Shown piece by piece: positions 23,876 through 32,448 of a DNA stretch of 64,000 nucleotides (positions within the stretch are counted from its first letter, which is position 1; the number at the start of each line of letters is the position of its first letter). The position numbers and the translations under genes were made by a program. Below the pieces are notes generated by a model. It saw nothing but the letters and a program-made list of their open reading frames with translations, searched no databases and had not been told where the DNA came from. Source of the stretch: JAJRZX01 sp964472295 (GTDB taxonomy: Bacteria > Desulfobacterota > GWC2-55-46 > JADFVP01); assembly GCA_964472295.1 (NCBI GenBank), contig CAYYJQ010000001.1, positions 62,001 through 126,000 of the forward strand, written 5' to 3'.

Positions 23876-24179
23876 TTTTTTCAACAGTTGAGACATACAC
23901 TAAGAAGACCTCGAAAAGACATAAGATGGAGCCAAAAAATATGTATTTTTTAAAATAGCACAAATTTCTCTTTTATACAAGGGATTTTTAGAACTGGGGG
24001 GAGGTGATTCCCCCTCTATTTCACTGGATTAGAAGGCAGGGATTATAAAAAAGGGAGGGGGAATTCTCGAATATATTCAGGCGCGTCCATTACCATCGGA
24101 GATAAGTCTTCCAATACGCCCCCCTGACCGGGACCTGTGGCAGGGAAGGGGGCGTGGCGGGCCGGCACGGTGTTCTTCC

Positions 24180-25136
24180 TCAGGTATTATCAAGGGCCCC
24201 CCTCGGACCCCTGCCCCCCTTGGCCCCGCCCTTTGCACCGGCCTTGCCCTTGTTCTTTTCCTTCCAGAAGAGGAGTACAGGGCTCGCTATGAACATGGAG
24301 GAATATGTGCCCACCATTACGCCGAGGAAGAGGGCAAGGGCAAAGTCATGTATGACCTCTCCGCCAATGAGCATGAGGGCCAGGAGCACGAGAAGGGTTG
24401 TAAGGGAGGTGACCACGGTACGGCTCAGGACCTCGTTGATGCTCCTGTTCACAAGGGGATAAAAGTCCTCTCTCTTCTTTCTATGAAGGTTCTCTCTTAT
24501 GCGGTCAAAGACAACGACACTATCGGAGAGGGAGTAACCCGCGAGGGTAAGGAGGGCCGTTACGATGAGGAGGGTCATCTCCTTGTGCATGATAAAGAGG
24601 AGGCCCAGGACCACAAGAACGTCATGAAATGTCGCTATGACAGCGGCCACGCCGAAACGGAACTCAAACCTCCATGCAACGTAAAAGAGTATGCCAAGGA
24701 GCGCTATGGAGATTGCCTTCAAGGCGTCTGTCTGGAGTTTCTGTCCAACTGTGGGGCCAACCTCGGTGGTGGAATCAATGCTAAAGGGGTTTTCGGGCAT
24801 ATCCTGCCGGAAGGCATCGGAGAGGGCCTTTCTCGTAGCCGAGAGTTCCTTGCCCGTGGGTTTCAGGCGCACAAGGAGTTTATTTGAGTCGGCCAGTTCC
24901 TGAAGGTTGGCGTCCTCGAAACCCCTATTCGACAAAATATTTCTCACCTTGTCAATGGCCACGTTTTTTTCAAAACGGAACTGAATGGAGACTCCGCCGG
25001 CAAAGTCTATGCCCAGCCTCGCCATGCCCGTTGGTATGGCTATGGCCGCTACTATGCCAAGAAGGCAGAGTATGGCCGAAATTGTAAAGGTAATCTTCCT
25101 TACACCGAGAAAATCTATCTTTGTATTTCCAAGCAT
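24180..25136 (-). CDS. secF: Protein translocase subunit SecF
   Basis: The protein has 318 residues, normal for SecF. Six membrane segments are visible, with the conserved GIDFAGG motif (residues about 33-39) after the first and LAGYSLSDSVVVFDRIREN in the transmembrane domain. SecDF uses the proton gradient to pull exported proteins through SecYEG. AAAGGGA precedes the ATG. It follows secD by 34 bases in the order yajC-secD-secF. The C-terminal tail is rich in Lys and Gly. Confidence 0.96.
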   Translation of the reverse strand: MLGNTKIDFLGVRKITFTISAILCLLGIVAAIAIPTGMARLGIDFAGGVSIQFRFEKNVAIDKVRNILSNRGFEDANLQELADSNKLLVRLKPTGKELSATRKALSDAFRQDMPENPFSIDSTTEVGPTVGQKLQTDALKAISIALLGILFYVAWRFEFRFGVAAVIATFHDVLVVLGLLFIMHKEMTLLIVTALLTLAGYSLSDSVVVFDRIRENLHRKKREDFYPLVNRSINEVLSRTVVTSLTTLLVLLALMLIGGEVIHDFALALFLGVMVGTYSSMFIASPVLLFWKEKNKGKAGAKGGAKGGRGPRGALDNT

Positions 25137-25170
25137 AATATCCCTTTTCGCGGACCTCCCTGCAGGGGGC

Positions 25171-26757
25171 CTAAATGCTCAGTTTCTTGAGCCTGAGTTT
25201 GTCGCTCTGTATGTCAAAGGCCACCTTTGTGCCCACAAGAGAGGTAAAGAGGTTTGTAAGTATGCCGAGGCTCAGAGTGACGGCAAAGCCCTTTATTGGT
25301 CCCGAGCCGAACTGAAAGAGGACAAAGGCCGTAATGAGTGTCGTCACATGAGAGTCAACGATAGTCCACCATGCCCTGTCATAACCCGAGTTAATGGCCG
25401 AGCGCGGCGTCTGCCCGCCCTTGAGTTCCTCTTTTATCCTCTCGAAGATGAGGACATTGGAGTCCACGCCCATACCTATTGTGAGTATCATTCCCGCTAT
25501 ACCCGGGAGCGTAAGCGTGGCGTTAATCCAGGCCATTGCCCCGAGCAGCATTATCATATTAAGCCCAATGGCAAAGTCGGCCACAAGCCCCGAGGCCTTG
25601 TAGTAGACTATCATGAAGATGAGGACCAGGACCCCGCCAAGGGCCGCGGCCCTGAGCCCCGCCCTTATGGAGTCGGCACCGAGGCTCGGGCCAACGGTGA
25701 CGTTCTGTATTATCTTTACAGGGGCGGGAAGTGCGCCCGCGCGGAGCACTATGGCAAGGTCAACGGCCTCCTCGCGCGTAAACCCGCCGCTTATCTGGGC
25801 CCTGCCGCCCGCGATGGCCTCTCTTATTACCGGGGCCGAGTGCACGTTGCCGTCAAGGACAATGGCAAGCCTCCTGTCAACGTTTTCGCGCGTAATCCTC
25901 TCAAAGGTCCTTGCCCCGGCGGAGTCAAAGGTAAGGGAGACATAGGGCTCGTTGAACTGCTGGTCAAAGGCCACGCGCGCGTCCGAGAGGGCCCCGCCCG
26001 AGAGGAGCACCTCTTTTTTCACGAGAAAAGGCACCCGGACAGGCGGACCGCCCTCGGGAGATTTCTTCAGTTGATAGAGTATCTCCGAGCCCGGGGGCAC
26101 GCCCTCGGCGGCGGCCTTCTGAGGCGGCATGGACTCGTCAATAAGCCTGAACTCAAGGACAGCCGTCTTTCCTATGAGATTTATTGCGCGCCTGGTGTCC
26201 TTGAGGCCAGGGAGCTGAATGACTATCTCGCTCTCGCCCTGCTTGTGTATGAGGGGCTCGGCAACACCGAACTTGTCTATCCTGTTCCTGATGGTCTCAA
26301 GGGCCTGCGAGTGCGCCCAGTCCCTTATCCTCTTCACCTCCTCAGAGTCAAGGGCAAAGGAGATTGCGCGCTCTTTCACGCCATCCTCCTTGAAGACAGA
26401 GGCCTCGTCCTTTACGACCTCAAGGACCTTGCGCCTTGTATTCTCGTCAAAGAAACCAATGGACATATGGGAGATACCCTCTCGACGCACAAACCTGTAT
26501 GGAATGTTCTTCGTGCGAAGCACGCCCTCGATAGAGTTAACAAGCCTCTGCGTATAGGTCTCTACGGCCTTGTCCTTGTCAACGTCCAGAACAAGGTGCA
26601 TGCCGCCCTGAAGGTCGAGGCCAAGGGTTATCTTCGGTATCTTCTCGCCCCAGAACGACGGGAGCATATGTGATACCGGAGTGGAGGGCAGAAAGAGGGC
26701 TATGGCAACAAGCGTAAAGATACCGAGAAGTATAAGACGTAGCGCTATGCTCTTCAT
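25171..26757 (-). CDS. secD: Protein translocase subunit SecD
   Basis: The protein has 528 residues. The first membrane segment is followed by GLDLQGGMHLVLDVD, then the large periplasmic P1 region, and five more membrane segments with GMGVDSNVLIFERIKEEL. It pairs with SecF to aid protein export. Exported cytochromes and lipoproteins are many in this genome region, so this pathway serves them. It lies 54 bases after yajC and 34 before secF. Confidence 0.97.
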   Translation of the reverse strand: MKSIALRLILLGIFTLVAIALFLPSTPVSHMLPSFWGEKIPKITLGLDLQGGMHLVLDVDKDKAVETYTQRLVNSIEGVLRTKNIPYRFVRREGISHMSIGFFDENTRRKVLEVVKDEASVFKEDGVKERAISFALDSEEVKRIRDWAHSQALETIRNRIDKFGVAEPLIHKQGESEIVIQLPGLKDTRRAINLIGKTAVLEFRLIDESMPPQKAAAEGVPPGSEILYQLKKSPEGGPPVRVPFLVKKEVLLSGGALSDARVAFDQQFNEPYVSLTFDSAGARTFERITRENVDRRLAIVLDGNVHSAPVIREAIAGGRAQISGGFTREEAVDLAIVLRAGALPAPVKIIQNVTVGPSLGADSIRAGLRAAALGGVLVLIFMIVYYKASGLVADFAIGLNMIMLLGAMAWINATLTLPGIAGMILTIGMGVDSNVLIFERIKEELKGGQTPRSAINSGYDRAWWTIVDSHVTTLITAFVLFQFGSGPIKGFAVTLSLGILTNLFTSLVGTKVAFDIQSDKLRLKKLSI

Positions 26758-26811
26758 AAAAGAAAACCTATCCTTGAATGCCGGGACGCTGGCGATTCAG
26801 GCCCCTGCGTT

Positions 26812-27138
26812 TTATTCTCCCTTGATCTTTCTCTTGCTTATGGCGCCCTTTTCCACCTTCACCCTCACGTTATCGGCGATCTCGATGGTAACGGTATCCT
26901 CGGAGACGCCGCTTACCCTTCCGTGCAACCCCCCTGAGGTAACGACATAATCGCCCTTGGCTGTCTTGGCGAGCATCTCCTTATGGGCCTTTGCGCGTTT
27001 TTGCTGAGGGCGTATCATGAGAAAGTAGAAGATGGCGAAGAGTACGATAATGGGGGCGAAACTAAAGATGCCCCCGGCCCCGCCCGATGGTGTCGAGTCC
27101 GCGGCAAATGCCAGCGCGACCGGTGTTATGCTAATCAA
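26812..27138 (-). CDS. yajC: Preprotein translocase subunit YajC
   Basis: The protein has 108 residues with one membrane segment (FAPIIVLFAIFYFLMIRPQQKR) and the short basic cytoplasmic domain (GDYVVTSGGLHGRVSGV) of the family. YajC binds SecDF. The start is TTG at 27138, with GGAGG seven bases upstream, and no better ATG lies near. It begins the yajC-secD-secF set and is preceded by tgt and queA on the same strand. Confidence 0.95.
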   Translation of the reverse strand: MISITPVALAFAADSTPSGGAGGIFSFAPIIVLFAIFYFLMIRPQQKRAKAHKEMLAKTAKGDYVVTSGGLHGRVSGVSEDTVTIEIADNVRVKVEKGAISKRKIKGE

Positions 27139-27289
27139 CTTGGGTCCTCCTCTTTGGATGCGTTAAGGCCGTTTAGTCTGTCAAGGCCCCCTTGGATTTA
27201 TTAAAGCCCTGTAAATGCTTCAAGCGCCCCGGACTGGTCCAGCCCTTGATAAAATTGATAAAATTAAGGGCCCTGATATATTAAGCCCC

Positions 27290-28420
27290 TTATACCGCGG
27301 CTCCGTAAGGGCCGCTGAAAAAGTCTTTTCTGAAGGCGGCGAAAGTGCCGGCCTTTATTCTTTCCCTCATCTCTTCCATGAGAGATGCGTAAAAGAAGAG
27401 ATTGTGTATGGAGTTGAGCCTTGCCCCAAGCATCTCTCCTGACATGAAGAGGTGACGGAGATAACTCCTTGAGTAATTGGAGCATGTATAACAGACACAG
27501 TCCTCGTCAAGGGGACCATAGTCGCGATCAAAGCGACTATTTTTTATAACCAATTTTCCGCCCTTTGTAAAGAGCATGCCGTTCCTTGCATTTCTCGTGG
27601 GCATTACGCAGTCAAACATGTCGACGCCCGCCTCCACGGAACGCACGAGGTCGGCTGGCGTGCCGACTCCCATGAGGTAGCGCGCGCGGTCTTTTGGGAG
27701 CGCCCCTGTCACAACGCGCGTCATTTCGTCCATTACGTCCGAGGGCTCTCCAACGCTTAGCCCGCCTATGGCATAACCATCAAAACCCGCGTCCACCATG
27801 GCAATGGCGTTCTCACGCCGGAGGTCTTCATACATGCCTCCCTGCACAATGGCGAAGAGGAGGCCAGGGCCCCCTTTTTTCGCGGCCTTGCTCCTTATTG
27901 CCCAGGAGAGCGTAAGGTCCGCCGCCCTCTTCGCCTCCTCACGCCCCGCGCCTGCGGGCAGGCACTCATCAAGGGGCATGATGATGTCCGAGCCAAGGGT
28001 CTCCTGAATCCCCACTACGGACTCGGGCGTAAAACGGCAGGCAGAGCCGTCGAGGTGCGACCTGAAGGTAACACCCCCCTCGTCCACGCGGCAGAGGCCC
28101 TTGAGGCTGAATACCTGAAAGCCGCCGCTATCGGTAAGTATGGGACCGGGCCAGTTCATGAATTCATGGAGCCCGCCCGCGCCCCCTATGACATCGGCTC
28201 CGGGGCGCAAAAAGAGGTGATAGGTATTGGCGAGTATTATCCTCGCCCCTGTCTGCTTCAGTTCTTCAGGACTCAGCCCCTTTACAGCGGCCTTTGTGCC
28301 GACAGGCATGAATACGGGCGTATCAAACTCGCCATGGGCCGTTCTCATGCGCCCGAGCCTTGCCCCTGTGGGGTCCTCCTTTATGAGTTCAAAGGGACCC
28401 TGCACGCCACGCCCACTCAC
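27290..28420 (-). CDS. tgt: tRNA-guanine transglycosylase
   Basis: From GTG at 28420 the protein has 376 residues. This GTG shares four bases (GTGA) with the queA stop, so the two are coupled; a longer frame to 28543 lies inside queA. The catalytic segments LTDSGGFQVFSL and GVDMFDCVMPTRNARNG and the zinc site CVCYTCxxxxxxYLRHL are intact. The enzyme exchanges guanine 34 for preQ1 in tRNAs for Asp, Asn, His and Tyr, a step in queuosine synthesis. Confidence 0.96.
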   Translation of the reverse strand: MSGRGVQGPFELIKEDPTGARLGRMRTAHGEFDTPVFMPVGTKAAVKGLSPEELKQTGARIILANTYHLFLRPGADVIGGAGGLHEFMNWPGPILTDSGGFQVFSLKGLCRVDEGGVTFRSHLDGSACRFTPESVVGIQETLGSDIIMPLDECLPAGAGREEAKRAADLTLSWAIRSKAAKKGGPGLLFAIVQGGMYEDLRRENAIAMVDAGFDGYAIGGLSVGEPSDVMDEMTRVVTGALPKDRARYLMGVGTPADLVRSVEAGVDMFDCVMPTRNARNGMLFTKGGKLVIKNSRFDRDYGPLDEDCVCYTCSNYSRSYLRHLFMSGEMLGARLNSIHNLFFYASLMEEMRERIKAGTFAAFRKDFFSGPYGAAV

Positions 28421-29454
28421 GATATGAACATGGCGTCGCCGTAACTGTAAAACCTGTACTTCTCTCTTACGGCCTCGGCGTACGCCTTCATAATGTGCCC
28501 ATGCCCGGCAAAGGCCGCTGTAAGCATGAGAAGCGTGGAGCATGGGAGGTGAAAGTTCGTTATAAGACCGTCTATGATCCTGAACTCGAAACCCGGAGTA
28601 ACGAATAGACTGGTCTTTCCCGAGAGGCGCGGCGCGCCCTCGGGGCCGAGGGCCGCGCTCTCAAGCGCCCGGAGAGTGGTTGTCCCAACGGCTATGACTC
28701 TTCTACCTTCTTTTTTCGCCTTCATTACGGCCCTGTATACAGAGAGCTCTATGCTGTAGGCCTCGCTCCCGGGCCCTTTTCTCTCCCTGTCATCATCACG
28801 AATGGGAAGAAAGGTGGCAGGCCCTGTATGGAGGGTTACGTACTCTATCGCTACTCCCCTTTCCCTGATGGAATCAAACAGGCCCCCTGTAAAATGAAGC
28901 CCCGCGGTTGGGGCGGCCACGGCCCCTGTCCTTGCGGCGAATACGGTCTGATACCTCTCCCTGTCAAGGTCCTCGGGGTCTCTTCTCATATAAGGCGGAA
29001 TGGGAACAAGCCCTGCCTCATCAAGGGACGACGCCGTAAGGCCCTGCATCTCAGCGGTTATAAAACCCCCGCCCTCGACGCCCCGGACAACGCCCCTTAT
29101 GCCCGCGCCAAAGAAGACCTCGCGCCCAGGGGTAAGCCCCTTTGCGGGGCGTACAAGAGAGCGCCAGAGAGAAGAACCGTCATCGCCGCCGTCCTCTACC
29201 CTCTCGACGAGGAGAAATTCCACGCGGCCTCCCGTGGCCTTACGGCCAGGGAGCCTCGCCGGAAATACCCTTGTGTTGTTTAGCACAAGGACGTCTCCAG
29301 GCCCAAGGAGCCCGGGAAGGTCCCTGAAGAGACTGTGGCCCACCCTGCCCGTCTGCCGGTCCAGGAGCATAAGTCTTGAGGCGTCGCGCCGGGGAAGGGG
29401 ATACCTTGCGACAAGGCCCTCGTCAAGGGCATAATCAAAATCCTTAATGTTCAT
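28417..29454 (-). CDS. queA: S-adenosylmethionine:tRNA ribosyltransferase-isomerase QueA
   Basis: The protein has 345 residues. Family motifs include LPRRDASRLMLLDRQTG near the N-terminus, LNNTRVFPARLPG, APTAGLHFT, VTLHTGPATFLPI and ITNFHLPCSTLLMLTAAF. It adds the ribosyl moiety of S-adenosylmethionine to preQ1 on tRNA, the step after tgt, which is encoded directly downstream with a four-base overlap. A possible promoter (TTGTAT, 16 bases, TAAAAT) lies about 60 bases upstream; no clear ribosome site is seen. Confidence 0.96.
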   Translation of the reverse strand: MNIKDFDYALDEGLVARYPLPRRDASRLMLLDRQTGRVGHSLFRDLPGLLGPGDVLVLNNTRVFPARLPGRKATGGRVEFLLVERVEDGGDDGSSLWRSLVRPAKGLTPGREVFFGAGIRGVVRGVEGGGFITAEMQGLTASSLDEAGLVPIPPYMRRDPEDLDRERYQTVFAARTGAVAAPTAGLHFTGGLFDSIRERGVAIEYVTLHTGPATFLPIRDDDRERKGPGSEAYSIELSVYRAVMKAKKEGRRVIAVGTTTLRALESAALGPEGAPRLSGKTSLFVTPGFEFRIIDGLITNFHLPCSTLLMLTAAFAGHGHIMKAYAEAVREKYRFYSYGDAMFIS

Positions 29455-29537
29455 AAGCGCAAAAAAACTTCAGACAAAGCGCATTATTTTAACATAATAC
29501 GCCAAGTATACAAGCCCCAATAGAAGAAGAGACGCAA

Positions 29538-29614
29538 GGAAAGTCTGATTAATTCAGACTTTCCTTCGGCGCATGGAGAGACCGCTATTTTCAAGACTTA
29601 GAAGTCATTGAAGG
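29538..29614 (+). repeat. Dispersed hairpin repeat, copy B
   Basis: The first palindrome (arms GGAAAGTCTGA and TCAGACTTTCC, 29538-29564) is identical to copy A. The second hairpin keeps CGGCGCATGGA but its right arm is altered, and the tail reads TAGAAGTCATTGAAGG. It lies between queA and the SpoIID-like gene and ends ten bases before the latter's stop. Confidence 0.75.
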
Positions 29615-29623
29615 AGAGGGCCC

Positions 29624-30718
29624 CTAAAAGACCTTTTTAAGCCTTGTGCCGGGGTAGTAATGGCGCAGTATCTCCCTGTATGAATACCCTGCCCCGGCCA
29701 TGCCGCGCGCTCCCCATTGGCTCATGCCAACGCCGTGGCCAGAGCCCCTGCCGGTAAATATAAAGAGTCCTTGACTGGCGCGCACCGTAAAGACCGAACT
29801 CCTCATGATGGAGTAGCCTATTATCCTCCTTATATCCTCTCCCCTCAATTCCGCGCTCCTGCCGCGCCGGTCCCTTATCCTTAACTTCCTTATCCTGCCG
29901 CCGGGGGTATGGTCCTCCACCGCCGCCTCCACAGGGTCTCCGATTTCATAACCCTCGGCGCGGAGCACCCTTCCAAGCATTGGGGCCGGCACGGCAAAGT
30001 CCCACCTGTAACGGGGCGATGCCCTGTCATAGGGGCTCTTGACGGATTTAAGGTATGGGTAACTCTCCCCGCCAGACCATATATCATCGGCGGCGTCGGT
30101 GTGTCCGCCTGCGTTGGAATGAAAGACCGTCAGGGCCGGGTGGCCGTCAAAAAAGAGCGCCTCTCCGCTACAGGCCCTCACGGCCCTTGTCGCGGCCTCG
30201 TCCTCGGAGGCGGCGCCCCGGTAGACCTGTCCTGCTGTCGAGCCCTCTATGTCATAGGGGCCTGGCCCGGCGCGCTCCATCCTGTAAAGGACATAGGTCC
30301 TTGCGGCTACTGCCTGGGCCTTTACAGCCTCTACGGGCCAGGCCGAGGAGATCTCGTAGTTTATTATCCCGGCGAGATACTCCTCCATATCGAGTTCATC
30401 GACTACCATGAGGCCGCCGCCGGGCGATGCGTAAAGACGGAGCACCCCCCTGTAGGGGCGCCTGTCAATATAGATGAATTCCCCACGCGGGGCCCTGAAC
30501 TCAAGGGGAAGACGCCTTGGTCTCTTGTTCACAAGGGCACCGGCGCTTCCATCTGCCCTGCCAATGACAAAGGTCCTGCCAGCCCTCTCAATGGTCAATC
30601 CCTTTATGTCCTTAAAGAGCAGGACCCGCACGCTCCTGCCGGCCATGGCCGTGGAGGGCCAGGCCGCAAGGACGGCAAGGACGAGGATAAAGAGGAAGGG
30701 CCAGGTCTTTTTATTCAT
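29624..30718 (-). CDS. SpoIID/LytB-domain exported protein
   Basis: The protein has 364 residues with a signal peptide (FLFILVLAVLAAWPSTAMA). The SpoIID domain is clear: MEEYLAGIINYEISSAWP, EAVKAQAVAARTYVLYRM, FHSNAGGHTDAADDIW and the C-terminal GRGSGHGVGMSQWGARGMA. In spore formers SpoIID is a lytic transglycosylase acting on stem-less peptidoglycan; relatives in non-spore-forming bacteria probably have cell-wall roles that are not settled. AGAGG precedes the start. Two small cytochrome genes follow upstream on the same strand but without clear coupling. Confidence 0.88.
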   Translation of the reverse strand: MNKKTWPFLFILVLAVLAAWPSTAMAGRSVRVLLFKDIKGLTIERAGRTFVIGRADGSAGALVNKRPRRLPLEFRAPRGEFIYIDRRPYRGVLRLYASPGGGLMVVDELDMEEYLAGIINYEISSAWPVEAVKAQAVAARTYVLYRMERAGPGPYDIEGSTAGQVYRGAASEDEAATRAVRACSGEALFFDGHPALTVFHSNAGGHTDAADDIWSGGESYPYLKSVKSPYDRASPRYRWDFAVPAPMLGRVLRAEGYEIGDPVEAAVEDHTPGGRIRKLRIRDRRGRSAELRGEDIRRIIGYSIMRSSVFTVRASQGLFIFTGRGSGHGVGMSQWGARGMAGAGYSYREILRHYYPGTRLKKVF

Positions 30719-30797
30719 GGCCTCTCGAATGGTAAGTTACAACGCGGCCAAGGGGCTGGACAGGGGGGCCGGGGGACTGTCTTGAGATAGGCGGCCC

Positions 30798-31163
30798 CTA
30801 ACACCCGCAGAGTTTCCTCAGGTAGTCCTTTAGCGCCCTTATCTCATCTTCAGTGAGCGTCTTTCCAAAGGGGGGCATGAGCGTTGACTTGCTTGTAGCC
30901 GAGCCGCCCTCGCGTATAACGTCAATAATATCAGAATCCGTAAGTTTTTTCATCTCATAGGCGCTCGTGTGGTCACGTGGGTCCACGGGCTGGGACTCCG
31001 TGGCATTGGGCCCGTCGCCCCTGCCCTCAAGGCCGTGGCACTGTGCGCAGTAAAAGACGTAATTTCCACGCGCCGTGGCCGCCCCTGCAAGCGACCATAC
31101 CGCAAAGGAAAAAAACAGGGTAATAACAAGGACCAAACTTAATATGACGCCGTGCTTATTCAT
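30798..31163 (-). CDS. Small monohaem cytochrome c
   Basis: The protein has 121 residues with an N-terminal membrane or signal segment (VILSLVLVITLFFSFAVWSLA), the haem site CAQCH in YCAQCHGLEGRGDG and a likely axial Met in LMPPFGKTLT. This is the class I cytochrome c pattern. It ends in the unusual CGC. It probably shuttles electrons in the periplasm. It lies between the SpoIID-like gene and the dihaem cytochrome, all on one strand; a 61-bp tandem duplication separates it from the latter. Confidence 0.88.
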   Translation of the reverse strand: MNKHGVILSLVLVITLFFSFAVWSLAGAATARGNYVFYCAQCHGLEGRGDGPNATESQPVDPRDHTSAYEMKKLTDSDIIDVIREGGSATSKSTLMPPFGKTLTEDEIRALKDYLRKLCGC

Positions 31164-31200
31164 GGTAGTATCATCGCCGACATGGTCTTTTTATGGGGTA

Positions 31201-31321
31201 AAATTGCCCCACGCGCCGCACCTTGGCCATACATTTATGAGGCAGAGGGCGGATGGTTAAAAAATCGCCCCACGCGCCGCACCTTGGCCGTACATTTGTG
31301 ATGCACAGGGCGGTTGGTCAA
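31201..31321. repeat. Two-copy tandem repeat, period 61 bp
   Basis: Two units, each beginning near GCCCCACGCGCCGCACCTT and containing TACATTTRTGAKGCASAG and GGGCGG, follow one another at 31201 and 31262 with about 10 per cent difference. It lies between two small cytochrome genes and has no coding potential that looks real. Confidence 0.8.
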
Positions 31322-31382
31322 AAAAACCTCCCGTCCGGCCACGCATCTTCCCTGCTTCTGCCCGCCCCCTTCACTCTCCCCC

Positions 31383-32069
31383 TCACTCAAGGCCCGCAAC
31401 ATAGGCGGCAAGGGCCTTCATTTCTACTTCACTTGCAAGGCCTTCATATACGGGCATTCTGCCAACTGGCTCAAAGGCGCGTTGCCCAGTAAGAAAGGCG
31501 TATATCCACTCCGGGTTGAGCCTGTCGCGCGCGCCCTCGAGAGACGGCCCCGAGAGCCCCCCCGCCACGGTCCCGCGGACCTTTACGAGGTGGCAGCCAT
31601 AACAGGCGAATTTCTTGATGAAGACTATCCTTCCGCGCACGTTCACGCCGGGCCTTATGCCCGCTTGCCGCATGAGCCCCGGGGCCTTAAGGCCCATGAG
31701 ATAGGCCTCCACGGCCCCTGCCTCATCTGCGGGAAGGCGGGGGTGGTCTCCGGGGTTTTTCTCGGTAAGCGAGTTATAGGCAAGGGGCCTTATGTGCCAA
31801 GGGGCGCTTAGCCAGCCCCTGAGCCAGCCCTTCTTGAACTTGTTACCCGCGTACCATAGGTCCGGGCCCTTTTCCCGGAGAAAGTCCGCGCGCGACAGAG
31901 GGGCACGGGGCCTTTTCACCCTGTGGCAGGCCGCGCAGCGGCGCGCCGTAAAAATCTTTTTCCCGGAAAGGCCGTCCCCCCAGACGCCTGAAGGGATGGA
32001 AAGGACTACGACAAGAATGATTAAGGAGAAAAAGGGCAGGTTTTTATTCATATTAAAAAGGCGTTTCAT
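31383..32069 (-). CDS. Dihaem cytochrome c, exported
   Basis: From ATG at 32069 the protein has 228 residues, beginning with a good signal peptide (KNLPFFSLIILVVVLSIPSGVWG). Two haem sites, CAACH and CYGCH, lie about 120 residues apart, each starting a cytochrome c-like domain; the second domain has a likely axial Met in GRMPVYEGL. The frame stays open to 32177, but the extra 36 codons are the dispersed repeat copy C, so that part is spurious. A second ATG at 32051 is possible. It may work with the monohaem cytochrome downstream as an electron-transfer pair (inference). Confidence 0.85.
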   Translation of the reverse strand: MKRLFNMNKNLPFFSLIILVVVLSIPSGVWGDGLSGKKIFTARRCAACHRVKRPRAPLSRADFLREKGPDLWYAGNKFKKGWLRGWLSAPWHIRPLAYNSLTEKNPGDHPRLPADEAGAVEAYLMGLKAPGLMRQAGIRPGVNVRGRIVFIKKFACYGCHLVKVRGTVAGGLSGPSLEGARDRLNPEWIYAFLTGQRAFEPVGRMPVYEGLASEVEMKALAAYVAGLE

Positions 32070-32126
32070 GGAACTTTTTCCGGGGCCAGGGGAGAACCGC
32101 CGAGACCGCCATATATATTCATATAA

Positions 32127-32272
32127 GGAAAGACTGATTAATTCAGACTTTCCAGCGGCGCATGGACGCGTCGCCATTTTCTATAACTGTAAGTTATTGA
32201 CAATGAGAAAAAGAAAAACCGCGCTTTTTCTTTTTCGTCTCTGAATAATTCAGGGATGAATTATTCAGAGGT
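32127..32272 (+). repeat. Dispersed hairpin repeat, full-length copy C
   Basis: Four hairpins in order: a palindrome with arms GGAAAGACTGA and TCAGACTTTCC (32127-32153); GCGGCGC-ATGGAC-GCGTCGC with one G-T pair; AAGAAAAA-CCGCGC-TTTTTCTT (about 32211-32232); and CTGAATAATTC-AGGGAT-GAATTATTCAG (32241-32268). It lies upstream of the dihaem cytochrome and after rng. The remaining gap to 32448 has no gene. Confidence 0.85.
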
Positions 32273-32448
32273 TCCATAAAGATAAACCTTGCTTAATGTC
32301 CACCTCTCCGCTCCAACCCCATGCGCCCCGTCCAATCCCACCCCGGCCTCCCCCTCTCTCCGGTGTACTTAGGGTTTCACGCAGATGGAACAGCAGACTA
32401 TGTTTTCATTCTCTCCCGCGCCCTCTCTCCCATGCCCCCTTACCGGGG

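Noticed and set aside
24985..26673. 562-codon plus-strand frame opposite secD
   Set aside because: It is a long shadow caused by the codon bias of secD; the minus frame has all SecD motifs.
29909..30790. 293-codon plus-strand frame opposite the SpoIID-like gene
   Set aside because: Shadow frame; the minus frame has a signal peptide and complete SpoIID motifs.
32070..32177. N-terminal extension of the dihaem cytochrome
   Set aside because: The 36 extra codons are the dispersed repeat read in frame; similar words appear from the same repeat at 18030-18218.
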